NCBI GenBank assembly: GCA_016765295.1
Contig: JAESQF010000111.1
Coordinates: 19,915-61,478 of the forward strand
Direction of reading: 5' to 3'
Length of the DNA stretch: 41,564 bases
From: Oleispira sp.
Lineage (GTDB): Bacteria > Pseudomonadota > Gammaproteobacteria > Pseudomonadales > Oceanobacteraceae
Below are positions 8,996 to 19,138 of this stretch, in pieces; positions within the stretch are counted from its first letter, which is position 1, and every line of letters starts with the position of its first letter. The notes below the pieces were generated by a model. It did no database searches. It was not told the DNA's origin and was given only the letters and a program-made list of their open reading frames with translations. Both the position numbers and the translations under genes were made by a program.

Positions 8996-9011
8996 TGGCA
9001 AAGAACTTGCT
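8996..9011 (+). promoter_or_regulatory. Sigma-54 promoter of flgJKL
   Basis: TGGCAA-AGAAC-TTGCT keeps the invariant GG and GC 12 bp apart and matches the RpoN consensus at nearly all other positions. It lies about 50 bp before the flgJ start at 9060. It explains how flgJ-flgK-flgL are expressed despite the long gap after the flgF unit. Confidence 0.8.
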
Positions 9012-9059
9012 CTAGTAATAAGGAGAATGAGAGATAGATCAAACGAACAGGGTAGACTT

Positions 9060-10166
9060 ATGATTACTAGTCGAATTGCACAGCCACAAGATGTTTATAC
9101 AGACCTTAACAGTCTGCAAAGCATCAATGCGATTGGCCGTGAAGATAAAGATCTAGCATTGCATAAAGTTGCTGAGCAGTTCGAATCTATGTTCGTGAAA
9201 ATGATGATGAAGTCCATGCGTGATGCCAACAAAGTATTCCAAGAAGACTCCATCATGCATTCTCCTCAAGAAGATTTTTATCAGCAAATGTACGACGATC
9301 AAATGTCGGTTAATCTAACGGGCAAGCAAGGGATAGGTCTGGCAGACGTGATCTATCGTCAATTGAATCAAGACTATGGTGATGTTTCTGAGCGTGAAGA
9401 AGTACAGTGGCAGCCATTGGATGATAGACGTAAAAACTTTTCTCATAGCATCGATTTTAATCAGATTAAAAAGAAAAATACTCAGTTAAAACCCGCTATC
9501 GAGAAATCTGGTTTCGAGATTGACGCCAGCTTCGTTAATAGAAAGAAACGAGTATTAGACGCGAATGAACATGATAATAACAAAGCTGATACTAATAAAA
9601 CTGACGTTAGTAAAAAGACAACTCTAAACGAATCTGCAGAGAAACTACAAAAGTTTGAAACCCCAGAACAATTTATTCAACAGCTGTATCCTGCTGCCGA
9701 AGAAATGGCCAAAGAAATGGGCATTAGTGCTAAAGCAATTATCTCACAAGCTGCCCTAGAAACAGGTTGGGGTAAATTCATGATTCATTCCGATACCAAT
9801 GAAAATGGTATTAAAGAAAACAGTTTCAACTTCTTCGGCATTAAAGCGGATAGCCGCTGGGAAGGAGACAAAGTCACCATCACCACTCATGAATACCGTG
9901 ATGGTAAGCGCGTAACCGAAAAAGCCGATTTTCGTTCTTATCCCAATATTGAAGCGGGATTAAAAGATTACTCTAACTTCCTAAAAGCCCAGCGCTATGA
10001 AAAAGCCATGGCCGCGGGAACCGATATTGAAAAATACGCCAAAGAATTACAAGCAGCAGGCTACGCCACCGATCCACAATACGCACAAAAGATATCTCGT
10101 ATTGCTAATAGCGAACTGATGAAGAATGTCTTAAGTGCAGACCAAGAGGAGGTGCCTCGTGGCTGA
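9060..10166 (+). CDS. flgJ: Rod cap and peptidoglycan hydrolase FlgJ
   Basis: FlgJ caps the growing rod and cuts peptidoglycan so the rod can cross the wall. The N-terminal rod-cap domain (about 30-105) has HKVAEQFESMFVKMMMKSMR and a YDDQMSVNLTGKQGIGLADV stretch. A charged Lys/Asn-rich linker of about 100 residues follows. The C-terminal glucosaminidase-type domain (about 210-360) shows ISQAALETGWGK, carrying the likely catalytic Glu, plus NFFGIKADSRWEG and FRSYPNIEAGLKDYSNFL. I prefer the ATG at 9060 (368 aa). The in-frame ATG at 9027 has AAGGAG only 1 nt away, too close for normal initiation. The stop overlaps the flgK GTG by 8 bp. Confidence 0.94.
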   Translation: MITSRIAQPQDVYTDLNSLQSINAIGREDKDLALHKVAEQFESMFVKMMMKSMRDANKVFQEDSIMHSPQEDFYQQMYDDQMSVNLTGKQGIGLADVIYRQLNQDYGDVSEREEVQWQPLDDRRKNFSHSIDFNQIKKKNTQLKPAIEKSGFEIDASFVNRKKRVLDANEHDNNKADTNKTDVSKKTTLNESAEKLQKFETPEQFIQQLYPAAEEMAKEMGISAKAIISQAALETGWGKFMIHSDTNENGIKENSFNFFGIKADSRWEGDKVTITTHEYRDGKRVTEKADFRSYPNIEAGLKDYSNFLKAQRYEKAMAAGTDIEKYAKELQAAGYATDPQYAQKISRIANSELMKNVLSADQEEVPRG

Positions 10167-13137
10167 TTTATTAGCAATAGGTATTTCTGGCTTAAAAGCT
10201 CAGCAAACAGCATTGGCCGTTACTGGACATAATATTACCAACGCCGGCACTGAAGGTTATAGCCGCCAAACCGTCAACTTTAATGAAAACACCCCTCAAT
10301 TTACCGGCGGAGTTTGGACCGGTAATGGTGTTAGTGTTGACTCGATTCAGCGCGTATACGATCAATTTCTAACAGAGCAAATGCAGCGTGATACATCGAT
10401 CTTTAATGAGTTCGATACGCTTTCTCTTAATGCATCGCAAATCGATAGCTTATTAGCCGATTCGGGCACAGGCATTCAGCCAGGCATTGAAAGAATGTTT
10501 GGCGCATTACAGTCCGTCGTTGATGACCCATCTTCACTCCCCGCTAGACAAGTATTAATCAGCGAAGCCAATGGACTCGTTGATCGTTTTTCCAGTATCA
10601 GTGATCGATTAAATGATCAGAGCGAAATCATTAACGGTCAAATGGAAGTGATCGCGGGTCAAATCAGTACTATTGGCTCTGCAATTGCTGAACTGAATGA
10701 GCAAATTCAATTTGCCTTAGCCGCCTCAAACGGTAGTCCACCTAACGACATGCTCGATCAGCGTGATCGGCTCATTACGGATCTTGCGGTACTGGTTTCT
10801 GTAGAAACAGTTGAACAAGATGGTAGTGGGGTAAATGTTTTTATCGGTAATGGTCAAGCACTCGTTGTGGGTAATAACGCCAATGAAATCCTTGCTCAAG
10901 CGGGAAGCACGGATCCTTCACGTGTTGGTTTATATTTTCGTAAAGGAGATTCGATTCAAGAGATTACTGCACAAATAACAGGTGGCCAGCTAGGCGGAAT
11001 ACTGGAGTTTAGAGAGAAGATTTTAGAGCCCACAATTAATGCTCTAGGGCGTGTTGCGATGAGTATTACCGATACTTTCAACCAGCAGCATTACCTCGGC
11101 ATAGACTTTGAAGGCTCTAAAGGTGGCGATTTTTTCAAAGATATTAACTCACCGTCCAATACCTATTTACGTGTGCAGGGTGATTCTCGTAACGAAAAAC
11201 CAAACGATCGGCTGGTGTCTGTTCACATTACCGATAGCTCAAAATTAACCACCGATAATTATCGTATGGAGTTTCCAGGACCCGGAGACTTTGTCTTTAA
11301 GGTTTATAATGATAAAACCGGTGAAGAGCTTTCGTCGACCGCCTTGACGGGGTTACTGCCACAAACAATAGAAGTTGACGGCTTTGAAATACGGCTCGAA
11401 GCAGGAACATTTCAAGCGGGAGATAAGTTTTTAATAACGCCTACTCGTTCGGGCGCTGGTGATATTGATATTAGAATAACGCGGCCTGAAGAAGTTGCTA
11501 TCGCATCTCCTATCTCAACCGATTCAGCGATTGGTAACCGCGGCAGCGGTGCAATCTCTCAAGGCAGTGTTTACGATGTGAATACGCCTTACTTATCCAG
11601 CGAAGGAGAAATGGACCCTCCTCTACTCGTGCGCTTTACCTCACCGACGAGTTATGATGTATTGGATAATTCTGATCCAGGTAATCCGATTCCATTATTT
11701 CCCCCCTTAATGAATCAAACCTACGTGCCCGGTATCTCTAATAATATTTTGCCACCGGATGAAGGGAAAACAGCATTTACCAGTTTTGGTGGTTATTTAC
11801 CCGTTACATCGACGTATCAAGCACAAGCACCCGCGCCGACGGTAACTGCGTTAAACGGTTTTTTTCCCGAACGCATTACTATTAATCGGGAAAACCCCCT
11901 AACGGGAATAAAAACTGCACAGCCGTTATTAACCACTTCGGCGAATACATCGGCAAAAGAAATTGCCCGTTTATTATCTCAACGTGATGGGGTTGAAGCG
12001 AATGCTCGTACAACGGTAGAACTTAGTGATTTTACGGAAGATGCTAATCCATTTATTAACACCAACTTAACATTAAATGGCATCGTATTAACCGATACCT
12101 TATTACCTTCGCAAATTAAATATGACTCAAGTTATCCCGAAAATGTGCCTGAGCCTTTAGATGCTAATTTTATAGCTGATCGAATTAATGCTAATTTTGA
12201 TTTTCAAGATTTAGGTATTATAGCTAAGAGTGATGGCGAAACAGTAACTATTATTGCTTTAAATGGTGAGGATCTATCTTTTGAAATAACAGGTGATTTA
12301 GGTGATGGATTTTCAATCTCTAATTCTCAGGATACGGCACTAAAGCAAACAGGAGCGTCGACTTTTACTAACTTATCAGAATTTGAGGGTTATGACTTCT
12401 CTTTGGGTGGTCCTTATACTTATGAATTTGAAGGCCCTGATAAGCAAGTTTATAGTATTGAGTTAACAGGTAATCATGCAACAGGTAATGATGTATTAAC
12501 AGAAATACAAAATAAAATTGATACCAGTGGCTTTGTTCATGCAGGAAGCTTAGATGTTTCTATTGATGAAAAAGGAAATATTAGTTTTCAATCAAAGTTA
12601 GCCGTTAATGCGACGGGAGTTAATGGCAGTAGTAAAATTGCGATGGGTGGCGAAATTAAAGTTGTGCTTGATGAAAATTACAGCTTAGAAATTGAACCGC
12701 CAGGCAATAATTTATTCCCTACTAACCCGGTAGGAGAATCCATCCATTTTGGATTTAACTTAGAAATTGATGGTTTAGTAGAAGCGGGTGATAAGTTCAG
12801 CGTTAAGTTTAATCAAGATGGAACCTCCGATAGTCGCAATGGCGTTGCGCTGGGTGAACTGCAGACTAAAGATAGTATCAATGGTAACTCCAGCTACAGT
12901 GGTGCCTATGCCACCTTGGTTGAAGAGGTGGGTTCTATTACCAGTCGTGCACAAATAAATAGAGAATCTAGCCAGGTATTATTGCGCAATTCTCAAGATG
13001 CGGTCGACAGTACGTCGGGAGTCAATTTGGATGAAGAAGCCGCCGCTTTGATTCGATATGAATTGGCGTATAACGCCTCGGCAAAAGTAATTCAGATTGC
13101 CCGAGATATCTTTAATACATTAATTAATACTTTTTAG
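10159..13137 (+). CDS. flgK: Enlarged hook-filament junction protein FlgK (HAP1)
   Basis: FlgK is the first junction protein between hook and filament. The start is a GTG at 10159 with an ideal AGAGGAGG site 6 nt upstream, overlapping the flgJ stop. The N-terminus is canonical (ISGLKAQQTALAVTGHNITN, then AGTEGYSRQTVNF), as is the C-terminus (SGVNLDEEAAALIRYELAYN, then ASAKVIQIARDIFNTLINT). At 992 residues it is far above the usual ~450-650. The extra region (about 450-850) holds segments resembling the module seen in FliD and FliC, at about 560-630, 637-720 and 730-845. The last includes YEFEGPDKQVYSIELTG and LTEIQNKIDTSGF. flgL follows after 25 bp. Confidence 0.95.
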   Translation: MADLLAIGISGLKAQQTALAVTGHNITNAGTEGYSRQTVNFNENTPQFTGGVWTGNGVSVDSIQRVYDQFLTEQMQRDTSIFNEFDTLSLNASQIDSLLADSGTGIQPGIERMFGALQSVVDDPSSLPARQVLISEANGLVDRFSSISDRLNDQSEIINGQMEVIAGQISTIGSAIAELNEQIQFALAASNGSPPNDMLDQRDRLITDLAVLVSVETVEQDGSGVNVFIGNGQALVVGNNANEILAQAGSTDPSRVGLYFRKGDSIQEITAQITGGQLGGILEFREKILEPTINALGRVAMSITDTFNQQHYLGIDFEGSKGGDFFKDINSPSNTYLRVQGDSRNEKPNDRLVSVHITDSSKLTTDNYRMEFPGPGDFVFKVYNDKTGEELSSTALTGLLPQTIEVDGFEIRLEAGTFQAGDKFLITPTRSGAGDIDIRITRPEEVAIASPISTDSAIGNRGSGAISQGSVYDVNTPYLSSEGEMDPPLLVRFTSPTSYDVLDNSDPGNPIPLFPPLMNQTYVPGISNNILPPDEGKTAFTSFGGYLPVTSTYQAQAPAPTVTALNGFFPERITINRENPLTGIKTAQPLLTTSANTSAKEIARLLSQRDGVEANARTTVELSDFTEDANPFINTNLTLNGIVLTDTLLPSQIKYDSSYPENVPEPLDANFIADRINANFDFQDLGIIAKSDGETVTIIALNGEDLSFEITGDLGDGFSISNSQDTALKQTGASTFTNLSEFEGYDFSLGGPYTYEFEGPDKQVYSIELTGNHATGNDVLTEIQNKIDTSGFVHAGSLDVSIDEKGNISFQSKLAVNATGVNGSSKIAMGGEIKVVLDENYSLEIEPPGNNLFPTNPVGESIHFGFNLEIDGLVEAGDKFSVKFNQDGTSDSRNGVALGELQTKDSINGNSSYSGAYATLVEEVGSITSRAQINRESSQVLLRNSQDAVDSTSGVNLDEEAAALIRYELAYNASAKVIQIARDIFNTLINTF

Positions 13138-13162
13138 CATCAGTCTCTAGGAGGATTTAAAC

Positions 13163-14401
13163 ATGCGTATTTCTACCTTGCAGTCGTTTAACAAAGGGCT
13201 GAATGCAATATTGGACAATCAATCTCAGGTGAACCGAACTCAACAGCAGGTGTCTACTGGGCGCAGAGTATTGACTCCCGCTGATGACCCTATTGCGGCG
13301 ACTAAAATTTTACAGCTGCAGCAAGATCAAGCGCTACGCGATCAATTTGGCAAAAATATGGTTGGTGCAGAGGGGCGGTTAACCCTTGAAGAAACTCAGC
13401 TTGCGGGCATTACCGAAAACCTAACGCGATTAAAAGAACTCACGATTAAAGCCGGTGATGGTAGTCAAACCATTACCGATCGCCAGGCCATTGCCGCAGA
13501 AGTTCGTGAGATTTTAGGGTCAACGGTTGATTTGATGAACTCTAAAGATGCCGGTGGTGAATACTTATTCGGCGGCTTTAAAGGAGGGACATTGCCCTTC
13601 CCAAAAAATGAAGCGGGTCGTTATGATTATGCGGGGGATGAAGGCCAGCGGTTTTTATCCATATCGTCTTCAACCAATGTCGCAACAGGAGATAATGGCA
13701 AGAATCTCTTTGTGGATATCGAAGCAGCCGATAATAGTTTCACTACTCAAACAAACCCTCTCAATATGGGGAATGCGGTCATCAACCCTGGGTTTGTTAT
13801 TGATGATGAGGCGTATGCTGATTTCTACCCTGAAGATATCGTAATAACCTTTAATGCGGATTCAGCGGTTTCACCAGCGTCCCCTAATTATACGGTTCGG
13901 CGTGCGTCAGATGGGCGAGTTGTCGATGGTATGGAAGAGCAACGCTATAATAGTGGAGATGAAATTTTAGCAGCAGGCATTGGTTTTAGAATAAGTGGAC
14001 AGCCAGAGCCTGGTGATCAGTTTTTAGTGAATTCATCTGAAAAACAAAGTATTACCGATACTATTTTTAGATTAATGGATGGGTTGAATAATCTGGGCGA
14101 TAATCCAACGGATGCTGCCACACTTGATAACTTATTGGCCGATACCTTAAATAACCTCGCATTTGCCCAGTCGAGTATCTCGCAGGTACGCAGTGAAGTA
14201 GGTGCTCGCTTAAATGTGATTGAAAATACTACCAGCCTTGCGGCCGATGTTGATATTGTAAGTAAAACGATATTATCAAAGCTAAGTGATGTAGATTTTG
14301 CTGAAGCAGTAAGTCGTTTGTCTTTACAAACTTTTTTATTGGAAGCGGCTCAGCAGAGCTATGCCAAGATTCAGAACCTATCTTTATTCAATAAACTCTA
14401 A
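13163..14401 (+). CDS. flgL: Hook-filament junction protein FlgL (HAP3)
   Basis: FlgL is the second junction protein, joining FlgK to the flagellin filament. The product is 412 residues, within the usual range. The N-terminal helices read MRISTLQSFNKGLNAILDNQ and the flagellin-like TQQQVSTGRRVLTPADDPIA. The C-terminus has LSDVDFAEAVSRLSLQTFLL followed by EAAQQSYAKIQNLSLFNKL, matching FlgL/flagellin D0-D1. AGGAGG precedes the ATG. It is cotranscribed with flgJK. The contrast with the giant neighbours FlgK and FliC is notable: only a short central part (about 185-300) is variable here. Confidence 0.95.
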   Translation: MRISTLQSFNKGLNAILDNQSQVNRTQQQVSTGRRVLTPADDPIAATKILQLQQDQALRDQFGKNMVGAEGRLTLEETQLAGITENLTRLKELTIKAGDGSQTITDRQAIAAEVREILGSTVDLMNSKDAGGEYLFGGFKGGTLPFPKNEAGRYDYAGDEGQRFLSISSSTNVATGDNGKNLFVDIEAADNSFTTQTNPLNMGNAVINPGFVIDDEAYADFYPEDIVITFNADSAVSPASPNYTVRRASDGRVVDGMEEQRYNSGDEILAAGIGFRISGQPEPGDQFLVNSSEKQSITDTIFRLMDGLNNLGDNPTDAATLDNLLADTLNNLAFAQSSISQVRSEVGARLNVIENTTSLAADVDIVSKTILSKLSDVDFAEAVSRLSLQTFLLEAAQQSYAKIQNLSLFNKL

Positions 14402-14590
14402 TTATCTTTCTATTACTTCTTTTATCACTTCTTTTGTTGCTTCTCTTACTTTTTCTCTGTGAATACTCAGAGAGAAAATCTAAAGCATTTTGTGCTTTTA
14501 GTATAAATTTTCCATATTGCTAAATTCTTTCTGATTCTAAAAGCCACTTCTTATATTCTAAATACGACTAAATAAAGTTAAAACAATTTC
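14402..14590. other. flgL-fliC spacer: pyrimidine tract and two weak hairpins
   Basis: 14402-14459 is strongly pyrimidine-rich on the plus strand, with recurring ACTTCTTTT-like units. Two small hairpins follow: TCTCTG/CAGAGA (14454-14459 with 14468-14473) and AAAGCA/TGCTTT (14482-14487 with 14493-14498). Neither has a convincing T-run, so flgL termination here is possible but weak. The fliC promoter lies just downstream. Confidence 0.45.
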
Positions 14591-14617
14591 TAAAGTAATC
14601 CCCAACTCCGTCGTTAA
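14591..14617 (+). promoter_or_regulatory. Sigma-28 (FliA) promoter of fliC
   Basis: TAAAGTAA-N11-GTCGTTAA matches the FliA consensus TAAAGTTT-N11-GCCGATAA at 6 of 8 positions in each half, with exact 11-bp spacing. Transcription should start near 14624, leaving a leader of about 55 nt before the flagellin ATG at 14681. Confidence 0.75.
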
Positions 14618-14680
14618 CCTTAGTGAATAAAGAATTGTCCAGATTTTTGGGCGTTCAAGGACTAACAGAGGGTTTAACAA

Positions 14681-17600
14681 ATGCCACAAATTATTAATAC
14701 CAACATTGCCTCGTTGAACGCACAGCGCAACTTGGATAAATCACAGTCAGCTAACCAAACCGCATTGCAACGTTTATCATCAGGTTTGCGTATTAACAGC
14801 GCAAAAGATGATGCGGCAGGCTTGGCAATTTCAACGCGTTTCACCTCTCAGATCAAAGGTCTGAACGTTGCGATACGTAACGCCGGTGATGGTATTGCCC
14901 TAGCGCAAACCGCAGAGGGTGCATTAGGTTCAATGAATGACAGCCTACAGCGTATTCGTGAACTATCGGTGCAGTCTGCTAACGCTACCAACTCTGACGT
15001 TGACCGCGACGCATTACAATCAGAAGTCGATCAGCTAGTCGCTGAGATTACCCGAACTTCTGAAGAAACTGATTTCAACGGCCGTAAATTGTTAGATGGT
15101 TCCTTCTCTGCTTCATTCCAAGTAGGTGCAAACGCAGGTCAAACCATTGATATTTCTATTGGCCAGTTAACATCTGATAAATTAGGTGTAGGTACTTCCA
15201 ACGGTGTGAGTGCTCAAGGAAGTGAGTTTGGTTTGCAAAATGGTGATTTAAGTATCAATGGTATTTCTATTGATCCTTCGAAGGGTGGTTCTGATACGGC
15301 TTCGACAATAAATCAAGCAGCATCAGCTATTGCGAAAGTAGACACAATTAATGCTAAGTCTGATCTAACGGGTGTTTCTGCGAAAGTGAATACCAACGTT
15401 GCATCGGGCGCTGAGATGACGGCGGGCTTAAGTACAGGTACGGTTACATTAAACGGCGTTGATATCAATGTCGCAACGGGTGGCCTAGATACTTCTGCCG
15501 ATCGTGATTCAGTAATCTCTTCAATTAATGCTAAAGCAGATCAAACCGGTGTAACTGCTCGTGACGGCGGAGATGCAGGTGGTGTGATTTTAGAAGCGGC
15601 CGATGGCCGTAATATCGATGTTAGCTTTGGAGGTGGGTTTGATACCAGTGCTAACGGCACAATGGAAGCTGCTGAAATTGCAGCGGCATCAAGTGCTACT
15701 GGCTTAAGTTCTGGTACTTCTTATGGTGGTTATACACTGACTTCGAATGACGGTTCAGATATCGTGATTGCGGGTGGTGCGGGTACAGGTACTGGTGATA
15801 TTGCAAATTCAGGTTTATCTGTTGGAACATTCTCAGGGCGTGAATCTGCGATTACTTCGAAAGCAACTGATACAGCTATTATGACCGCTGAAACGGCGTC
15901 AACATTCACTAGTGGTGATATGGGTATTACGGGTGCAACCACAATTAATGCAACCAATAATAGCTTTGAATTATCGATTAACGGTTCTGATTTTCAAACA
16001 CTAACAATGGGAAGTTTAGAAGATGTCGGTGCGGTAGGTGGCGCAGGCGACTACGATGATGTAGAGCAATTAGCGGCACAAATGACAGCGGCTATTGCAG
16101 CGGATACAAACTTTCAAGATGCTAATCTTGATCCATTAATTACTGTAACAGGTGATAATGCGACTGGAAAGCTAACCTTTACCACAGTAGATAAAGGCTC
16201 AGATTCATCGGTTATAGCACGTACTGGTGCAGGAAGTTTAGCAATTGAAACCGGTGTTAGTGCACTAACGGACGGCGTTGATGGCAGTGTAGCGATGAAG
16301 CGCGATAGAATTGACTTCAATTTTGACGGCAATAATCAATTTGCCACTGATGGCAACTTCACAATTGCACTTACAGGTGTTGGTACTTCTGCCGCCCTTG
16401 CTGTAACTCCAGTAATCGGTGGCCCAGGAGCAGGACCAACTGCAGATGAGATGGTTACCGCTCTAAATACAGCAATTGCTGGGGATGCAACTATCGCAGG
16501 CAATGTCATTGCCGTCGCTTCAGATGATGGTAATTCTGTTTACTTAGAATCTACAAATACTGCAGTTACTGCAGTGGGTGTAACTGCAACGGGTACGAAC
16601 TCTCTTATTCAAGAAACTGTCCAGCAGCTATCAAATGGTGATTCTGTAATTACTGGCGTGGCTGCTTTCCTTGCGGGTACGGGTGGTGTTACAACTGAAT
16701 TCAATATAGATGTTGATGGGACAGGTACTCCTCAGCTTCTGGATTTAGCCTTAGCAACTACACCAGCAACTACTATTACGACATTAAGGGATGCCATTAA
16801 TGAAGTTGCTAGTGCATCTCTTGCGGGATCTGGTATTACAGCGTCTATCGTTGGTGATCAGATAGTTATTTCATCTAACAAGGCAGGTGGTGGTACTGTT
16901 TCAATTACTGATTCTGGTACTGCGGCCTCTACTATTGGTGGCGTTCCGGCGATTATTACAAGTGCTGATGAAGCTGACTTTACACAAATTGCTGAGGGAG
17001 CAAGCGTTACCTCTGGTAGCTACAATGTTTCAGATGGTACAGATGGCTTTACTGAGGGTACTTTTTTATCGGCAGATGCTGATCCTTCAGGAAGTGTGTA
17101 TGCGGCGCAAGCAAGTCCTTTAGTCATTACTGCGGGTGAGAATGATACGTTTACTATTAGTGTCGATGGTGGTGCTGATACAAACATAACTATTCCCCCT
17201 TCTAGCCCAACTCAGACTTATAATACACTTGCTGATTTAGCAACGGCGATAAGTGGTGCTACTGCTGGTGTGACGGTTACTGTTGATGCTGAAGACTCTA
17301 GTAAATTGAAGTTTACTTCCGACAATGTAACGCCTTCTACGGGCTCTATCGAACTTAAAAATGGTGCATCTGGAGTTACTGCTAATACTGATGGTGGTTT
17401 TGCTATCTCAGGTGGGCAAGTTGCAGGAGCATTGGTAACTCAAGATATAGAGCCTAATGTACTGGAAACGGGTGATTTAACCATTAACGGTGCTGCCATT
17501 TCTGGCTCAGATGCAAAAGATGATACAGCTTCAGATACAAACGCTTTAACAAGTGATGGTGCTGCTAGTGGTATCTCTGTTGCTGCTGCCATTAATAAAT

Positions 17601-18502
17601 CAACTGGCGAAACAGGTGTGACAGCAACGGTTAATGCAACTTCTGTAACAGGCGGTGGTGATAATTCAACAGCTGCTACAGCAACATCAATATCGACTGT
17701 TGGCGATGGCTCTAAAGCAGCATCTGGTTCAACTGGTGAAATCTGGGTCAATAACGTTAAAACAGCTGCAATTACCTTAACTGGTGATGAAAGCCGAGAC
17801 CGACAGTCAGCAATTGATGTGATAAATGCGGTATCAGGTCAAACGGGTGTAACGGCGGAAGATAACGGTGAATCTATCACATTGACCGCGACAGACGGCC
17901 GTAATATTTCTGTCGGGATTGATAATAAGCTAGCTGATAACGCAACAGCAGGCTCTGTTTCTACTAACTTTGGTAAAGCGATAGGTTTAGATGCTGATAA
18001 AGATGGTATCGGTGAAAGTGACTATACTGGTACAGATGCAAATTATGTCAATACAGCAGGCACCACTAACTCAACGGTAACGTTAACATCTGCAAGTGCG
18101 ATTGAAGTTTCAAACGGTGCTAACGGTGCTGATGAATTAGCCGAAGCAGGATTCAGTGCAGGAACCTTCGGTGGTGGTGAAGATGGTCAGTTCTTAAAAG
18201 ACATTGATATCACTACGGTTGAAGGCGCATCAGCGGCCATTACGGCAATTGATAACGCCATCGGCCAGGTAGCGAGTCAGCGAGCTGACTTAGGTGCCAT
18301 CCAAAACCGTATGGAATCAACCGTAAGTAACTTGCAAGTAACGTCTGAAAACTTGAACGCTGCGAACTCGCGAATTCGAGATGCGGATTTCGCTGCCGAA
18401 ACAGCAGAATTGCAACGTACTAACGTACTACAGCAAGCCGGTATCTCGGTACTAGCTCAGGCTAACGCTGCAGGTCAGCAGGTTCTTTCTCTTCTAGGAT
18501 AA
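14681..18502 (+). CDS. fliC: Giant flagellin
   Basis: This is the filament subunit, exported by the flagellar type III system. Both D0/D1 ends are canonical: residues 1-170 ([50 protein letters not shown]) and the last ~100 ([18 protein letters not shown], then [19 protein letters not shown]). At 1273 residues it is two to four times the usual size. Flanking the centre are paired Flagellin_IN-like units: [10 protein letters not shown] near 188 and [15 protein letters not shown] near 254 with [10 protein letters not shown]; then DLTINGAAI near 930 and [10 protein letters not shown] near 1070. Between them sit about four 90-130-residue segments starting near 421, 540, 670 and 815, of the kind found in FliD and FlgE. 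The insert is rich in Ala, Thr, Gly, Ser, Asp and Asn. A sigma-28 promoter precedes it and a hairpin follows. Confidence 0.96.
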   Translation: MPQIINTNIASLNAQRNLDKSQSANQTALQRLSSGLRINSAKDDAAGLAISTRFTSQIKGLNVAIRNAGDGIALAQTAEGALGSMNDSLQRIRELSVQSANATNSDVDRDALQSEVDQLVAEITRTSEETDFNGRKLLDGSFSASFQVGANAGQTIDISIGQLTSDKLGVGTSNGVSAQGSEFGLQNGDLSINGISIDPSKGGSDTASTINQAASAIAKVDTINAKSDLTGVSAKVNTNVASGAEMTAGLSTGTVTLNGVDINVATGGLDTSADRDSVISSINAKADQTGVTARDGGDAGGVILEAADGRNIDVSFGGGFDTSANGTMEAAEIAAASSATGLSSGTSYGGYTLTSNDGSDIVIAGGAGTGTGDIANSGLSVGTFSGRESAITSKATDTAIMTAETASTFTSGDMGITGATTINATNNSFELSINGSDFQTLTMGSLEDVGAVGGAGDYDDVEQLAAQMTAAIAADTNFQDANLDPLITVTGDNATGKLTFTTVDKGSDSSVIARTGAGSLAIETGVSALTDGVDGSVAMKRDRIDFNFDGNNQFATDGNFTIALTGVGTSAALAVTPVIGGPGAGPTADEMVTALNTAIAGDATIAGNVIAVASDDGNSVYLESTNTAVTAVGVTATGTNSLIQETVQQLSNGDSVITGVAAFLAGTGGVTTEFNIDVDGTGTPQLLDLALATTPATTITTLRDAINEVASASLAGSGITASIVGDQIVISSNKAGGGTVSITDSGTAASTIGGVPAIITSADEADFTQIAEGASVTSGSYNVSDGTDGFTEGTFLSADADPSGSVYAAQASPLVITAGENDTFTISVDGGADTNITIPPSSPTQTYNTLADLATAISGATAGVTVTVDAEDSSKLKFTSDNVTPSTGSIELKNGASGVTANTDGGFAISGGQVAGALVTQDIEPNVLETGDLTINGAAISGSDAKDDTASDTNALTSDGAASGISVAAAINKSTGETGVTATVNATSVTGGGDNSTAATATSISTVGDGSKAASGSTGEIWVNNVKTAAITLTGDESRDRQSAIDVINAVSGQTGVTAEDNGESITLTATDGRNISVGIDNKLADNATAGSVSTNFGKAIGLDADKDGIGESDYTGTDANYVNTAGTTNSTVTLTSASAIEVSNGANGADELAEAGFSAGTFGGGEDGQFLKDIDITTVEGASAAITAIDNAIGQVASQRADLGAIQNRMESTVSNLQVTSENLNAANSRIRDADFAAETAELQRTNVLQQAGISVLAQANAAGQQVLSLLG

Positions 18503-18517
18503 GTCGCAAGACTTAAC

Positions 18518-18550
18518 TGAAACTCTCGCAAATTAATAGCGAGAGTTTCA
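18518..18550 (+). terminator. Hairpin pair after fliC
   Basis: TGAAACTCTCGC (18518-18529) and GCGAGAGTTTCA (18539-18550) form a perfect 12-bp stem with a 9-nt loop, 15 bp after the fliC stop. A second hairpin, CTCTTC/GAAGAG, follows at 18552-18569. No T-run is present, so this may partially terminate or protect the very abundant flagellin message while letting some transcription reach flaG. Confidence 0.7.
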
Positions 18551-18608
18551 CCTCTTCTAAAAAGAAGAGCCTAAGAGCGAGTAAGAATTTAAGCGATTGA
18601 GGTGATTT

Positions 18609-18995
18609 ATGAATGATATCAAAGCACATTTAGTAGATAGAAGTTCGTTTTCTGCTGCGGCCAGTGCTTATGGAAAAGAGCAGCAAGCTGCAAGTGGCAA
18701 AGAAATAGAGGGTACAATAAAAAGCGGCAATGGATTGCCAGCGAATGTTGAACGCATTGCCGATGTGAGTGAGAAGCAAGTGAAAGAAGCTGTCTCTAAG
18801 CTTAACGATTATGTGCAATCAACGCAGCGCACCCTCGACTTTCAGATGGATGAAGAAAGCGGTAAAACGGTGATTAAGGTTTACGATACACTTTCTGCAG
18901 AACTGATTCGCCAAATACCGAACGAATTAGCTTTGGAGTTGGCGCAAAATTTGAATGATGAAGAACCATCGTTATTATTTAGCGCTCAAGTGTGA
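18609..18995 (+). CDS. flaG: FlaG family protein
   Basis: FlaG proteins are small polypeptides encoded between flagellin and the cap gene in many polar flagellates; loss alters filament length in some species. The 128-residue product has a poorly conserved N-terminus and the FlaG core at 60-125: VKEAVSKLNDYVQSTQRTLD, then FQMDEESGKTVIKVYDTLSA and ELIRQIPNELALELAQNL. The pair I-x-V-x-D and E-x-I-R-Q-I-P is diagnostic. GAGGTGA precedes the ATG. It sits 106 bp after fliC, probably expressed by readthrough of the fliC hairpins, and ends at a strong terminator that also contains the fliD promoter. Confidence 0.93.
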   Translation: MNDIKAHLVDRSSFSAAASAYGKEQQAASGKEIEGTIKSGNGLPANVERIADVSEKQVKEAVSKLNDYVQSTQRTLDFQMDEESGKTVIKVYDTLSAELIRQIPNELALELAQNLNDEEPSLLFSAQV

Positions 18996-19035
18996 CAATA
19001 AGAACTTTTTATTAGCACTTATTGAAGTAGATAGC

Positions 19036-19062
19036 TAAAAATAATCCCAGTCTGGCCGATAA
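19036..19062 (+). promoter_or_regulatory. Sigma-28 (FliA) promoter of fliD, overlapping the flaG terminator
   Basis: TAAAAATA-N11-GCCGATAA has a perfect FliA -10 (8 of 8) and a 5 of 8 -35 with exact 11-bp spacing. The -10 falls in the inner left arm and loop of the flaG terminator stem (19046-19075), so one stretch of DNA encodes the end of one transcript and the start of the next. The predicted start near 19069 gives a fliD leader of about 70 nt. Confidence 0.7.
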
Positions 19063-19082
19063 AGCTAGTACTGGGTTTTTTT
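19046..19082 (+). terminator. Intrinsic terminator of flaG
   Basis: CCCAGT (19046-19051) pairs with ACTGGG (19070-19075). The stem continues inward as CTGGC/GCTAG with one bulged T and one G-U pair, closing a loop CGATAAA. A run of seven T residues follows (19076-19082). It is a textbook Rho-independent terminator. Confidence 0.88.
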
Positions 19083-19138
19083 CGTTGTGTGCTTGAATTA
19101 TTTTGAGCTAGATTAGTTGAGTGAAGTGGAGGCTTATC

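Larger units (their letters stand above)
8598..9059. other. 462-bp non-coding gap between the small ORF and flgJ
   Basis: I see no convincing reading frame here on either strand. The left part (about 8619-8783) looks like a structured, possibly interspersed repeat. The middle holds a degenerate second copy of some of its pieces (8869-8907). The right end carries a sigma-54 promoter (8996-9011) for flgJ. It is the largest gap in an otherwise tightly packed locus. Confidence 0.8.

Noticed and set aside
8598-9059. A missed small gene in the flgI-flgJ gap
   Set aside because: No frame of useful length with a ribosome site is present; inverted repeats and a sigma-54 site explain the content better.
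15730-17751. Long open frames antisense to the flagellin and other structural genes
   Set aside because: They follow from the low stop frequency opposite Ala/Thr/Gly/Ser-rich coding sequence, lack ribosome sites and recognisable domains, and lie inside certain genes.
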